Source: UKL13-3 sp964392775 (lineage in GTDB: Bacteria > Bacteroidota > Bacteroidia > UKL13-3). From it: 64,000 nt of DNA. Position 1 is the stretch's first letter; each line of letters begins with the position of its first letter. This document shows, one piece after another, positions 62,648 to 64,000 of the stretch. The DNA is taken from the NCBI GenBank assembly GCA_964392775.1, contig CAYMRD010000010.1, positions 46,443 through 110,442 of the forward strand, in the 5' to 3' direction. Under the pieces are notes generated by a model. That model was given only the letters and a program-made list of their open reading frames with translations, was not told where the DNA came from and did no database searches. The position numbers were made by a program, and so were the translations under genes.

Positions 62648-63547
62648 ATGAACAAACTCATCAACGACATCCAGCAGAAATATGAAGCTTTAGGCGAAAA
62701 TCCGGAAACCTATTTAAAAGGACTGCTGCAAGCCAAGCCAATCAATTACTGGGACTATGTAGAAGTAGACACTCTATTGTCGCTGCAAAAACCACGTACC
62801 AACTATAAGGATGAAGAAATTTTCATCATGTACCATCAGGTAACCGAACTGTTTTTAAAACTGATGCTGCACGAGATTAAACAGGTTGCCGCGGCTCCGC
62901 AATTAACGGAGGCTTTTATGCTGGATAAATTTACCCGCATCATCCGCTACACCGAAATGCTCATCGGCTCATTCGATATTATGAAGGATGGAATGAACTA
63001 TGACGATTACAATACCTTCAGGGCAACGCTTGCTCCGGCCAGCGGATTTCAAAGCGCGCAGTTCCGGTTCATCGAAATTTATTGCACGCCTGTAAAAAAT
63101 CTTATCAATGAAGCGGGTATCAAACGTCTACCGGCAAACCCAACGATTGAAGATTATTTTGAGCATATATACTGGAAAGATGCAGGCATGAACCGCAGCA
63201 CCGGAAAAAAAACATTAACCCTGCGGTTGTTCGAAGAAAAATACCTCGACAGTTTTATCCGTTTGACCAAAGAGGTTGAAGGCAAAACCATTGCCGACCG
63301 CATCAGTGAAATCAAAAATCCATCTGCTCAACTTTCCGATCTGCTCAAAAAGTTCGACCACCTGTACAATGTTGAATGGCCTTTGGTTCATTTGAATACC
63401 GCCAAACATTACCTCGACAGCAAAAATGAGAACCAGCAGGCAACAGGTGGTTCTGAATGGAAAAAATACCTGCATCCGCAATTTCAGCAACGTAAATTTT
63501 TCCCGCTGATGTGGAGTGATACCGAAAAAACAAACTGGGGACAATAA
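62648..63547 (+). CDS. tryptophan 2,3-dioxygenase
   Basis: Haem enzyme converting L-tryptophan to N-formylkynurenine. 299 residues from the ATG at 62648. Substrate-pocket motif IFIMYHQVTELFLKLMLHEIKQ (catalytic His), RYTEMLIGSFDIM, SGFQSAQFRFIEI, and the haem-ligand region EWPLVHLNTAKHYLDS with ATGGSEWKKYLHPQFQQRKFFPLMW. Kynurenine-pathway partners are not adjacent; nadC at 21113 handles the downstream product quinolinate. It lies 10 bp after nosY and may be co-transcribed. Confidence 0.93.
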   Translation: MNKLINDIQQKYEALGENPETYLKGLLQAKPINYWDYVEVDTLLSLQKPRTNYKDEEIFIMYHQVTELFLKLMLHEIKQVAAAPQLTEAFMLDKFTRIIRYTEMLIGSFDIMKDGMNYDDYNTFRATLAPASGFQSAQFRFIEIYCTPVKNLINEAGIKRLPANPTIEDYFEHIYWKDAGMNRSTGKKTLTLRLFEEKYLDSFIRLTKEVEGKTIADRISEIKNPSAQLSDLLKKFDHLYNVEWPLVHLNTAKHYLDSKNENQQATGGSEWKKYLHPQFQQRKFFPLMWSDTEKTNWGQ

Positions 63548-63564
63548 TACCTAATGGCAATGCC

Positions 63565-63930
63565 ATGAAAAAGAAACGTGATATTCAAACTTCAGAAGAT
63601 ATTCAGAAGCTTGTAGATGATTTTTACAAAAAGATCATGCAGGATGATTTGCTGAAAGAATTTTTCAGCAAGACTAAATGGGAAAACCATTTACCCATTA
63701 TGTATACCTTTTGGGAGAATATCGCTTTCTATTCGGGCGGGTATTCAGGGAATCCGATATCCCTGCACCGGCATATCCATCATCTCCATCCGCTTACACC
63801 TGCGCATTTTGAGCGCTGGATAATGCTCTTTTTTGAAACGGTGGATGCATACTTTGAAGGGCCTGTTGCCAACACGGTCAAACAACGGGCCCAAAGCATT
63901 GCGGATATACTCAGCGCAAATATGATGTGA
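63565..63930 (+). CDS. group III truncated haemoglobin
   Basis: 121 residues. The 2-on-2 globin of group III type: DIQKLVDDFYKKIMQDDLLKEFF, WENHLPIMYTFWENIAFYSG, LHRHIHHLHPLTPAHFERWIMLFFETVDAYFEG. The proximal His is probably in HHLHPL/HFERW. Family members bind O2 or NO. Located 17 bp after the dioxygenase and in line with the nos cluster, it could protect from NO or serve haem-oxygen chemistry; neither is shown. Confidence 0.92.
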   Translation: MKKKRDIQTSEDIQKLVDDFYKKIMQDDLLKEFFSKTKWENHLPIMYTFWENIAFYSGGYSGNPISLHRHIHHLHPLTPAHFERWIMLFFETVDAYFEGPVANTVKQRAQSIADILSANMM

Positions 63931-64000
63931 TAATAACTGAACATAAAAAATGTTCCCCTCAGATTTCGGGGGGATTACCGCAGAAAAAGATTCGTATTAT
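63931..64000. other. right-edge intergenic sequence
   Basis: GAACAT AAAAA ATGTTC (about 63938-63955) is a short perfect hairpin followed by a C-rich run and GGGGGG. No T tract and no gene seen before the edge. Confidence 0.35.

Overview
The window is chromosomal DNA of a member of the Bacteroidota. The evidence is a type IX secretion/gliding block (gldJ, two porP/sprF-like genes, porU, porV), secreted proteins with type A and type B T9SS C-terminal domains, DUF3332 and DUF4783 proteins, and repeated promoters of the Bacteroidota form TTTG-N19-TAnnTTTG. Shine-Dalgarno sequences are largely absent. The family or genus cannot be named from sequence reading alone. A clade II (Sec-type) nitrous oxide reductase cluster points to a facultative or partial denitrifier.

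Layout. 1-1.1 kb is a decayed accessory edge: an RHS core-domain fragment, a small secreted protein, and a gene split by a 35-bp perfect palindrome. 1.1-8.6 kb holds initiator tRNA, era, der, rpmH-rnpA-yidD, an S41 protease and a TSUP permease. 8.6-21 kb is mostly minus strand: a large type B T9SS cargo protein, a class III aminotransferase, a deoxyhypusine-synthase-like protein, an ECF sigma/membrane-protein/periplasmic-protein trio, rmuC, a LolA-like protein, gpmI and DUF4783-nadC. 22-31 kb is the T9SS/gliding block. 31-40 kb has ispF, murF, an FG-GAP T9SS cargo protein, a second ECF sigma, a queD/PTPS-like gene overlapping folE, and a lytic transglycosylase.

40.3-42.4 kb is the most unusual stretch. 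A 2-kb island sits between two convergent housekeeping genes, beginning directly after the nadD stop codon. It carries a Bro-N/Fic protein and a small secreted protein. Each is followed by an imperfect palindrome with the geometry of an integron attC site, and the cassette start heptamers (GTTATGC, GTTGGCA) are exact complements of the corresponding palindrome ends (GCATAAC, TGCCAAC). A 148-bp MITE with 21-bp terminal inverted repeats and a 10-bp target duplication has jumped into the same cassette. No integrase is visible.

42.4-46.8 kb is nadD-gmk-yicC plus EamA and MATE transporters. 46.9-48.5 kb is the STAS-domain stump of a lost SulP transporter overlapping a porin-like gene. 48.6-56.3 kb is a two-component system followed by a CzcCBA/CusCBA-type metal efflux operon. 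56.3-62.6 kb is the nos cluster: cytochrome c, nosZ, a membrane-protein/NosL fusion, nosD, nosF and nosY, with an FNR-type dyad at about -42 of the inferred start. Tryptophan 2,3-dioxygenase and a group III truncated haemoglobin close the window.
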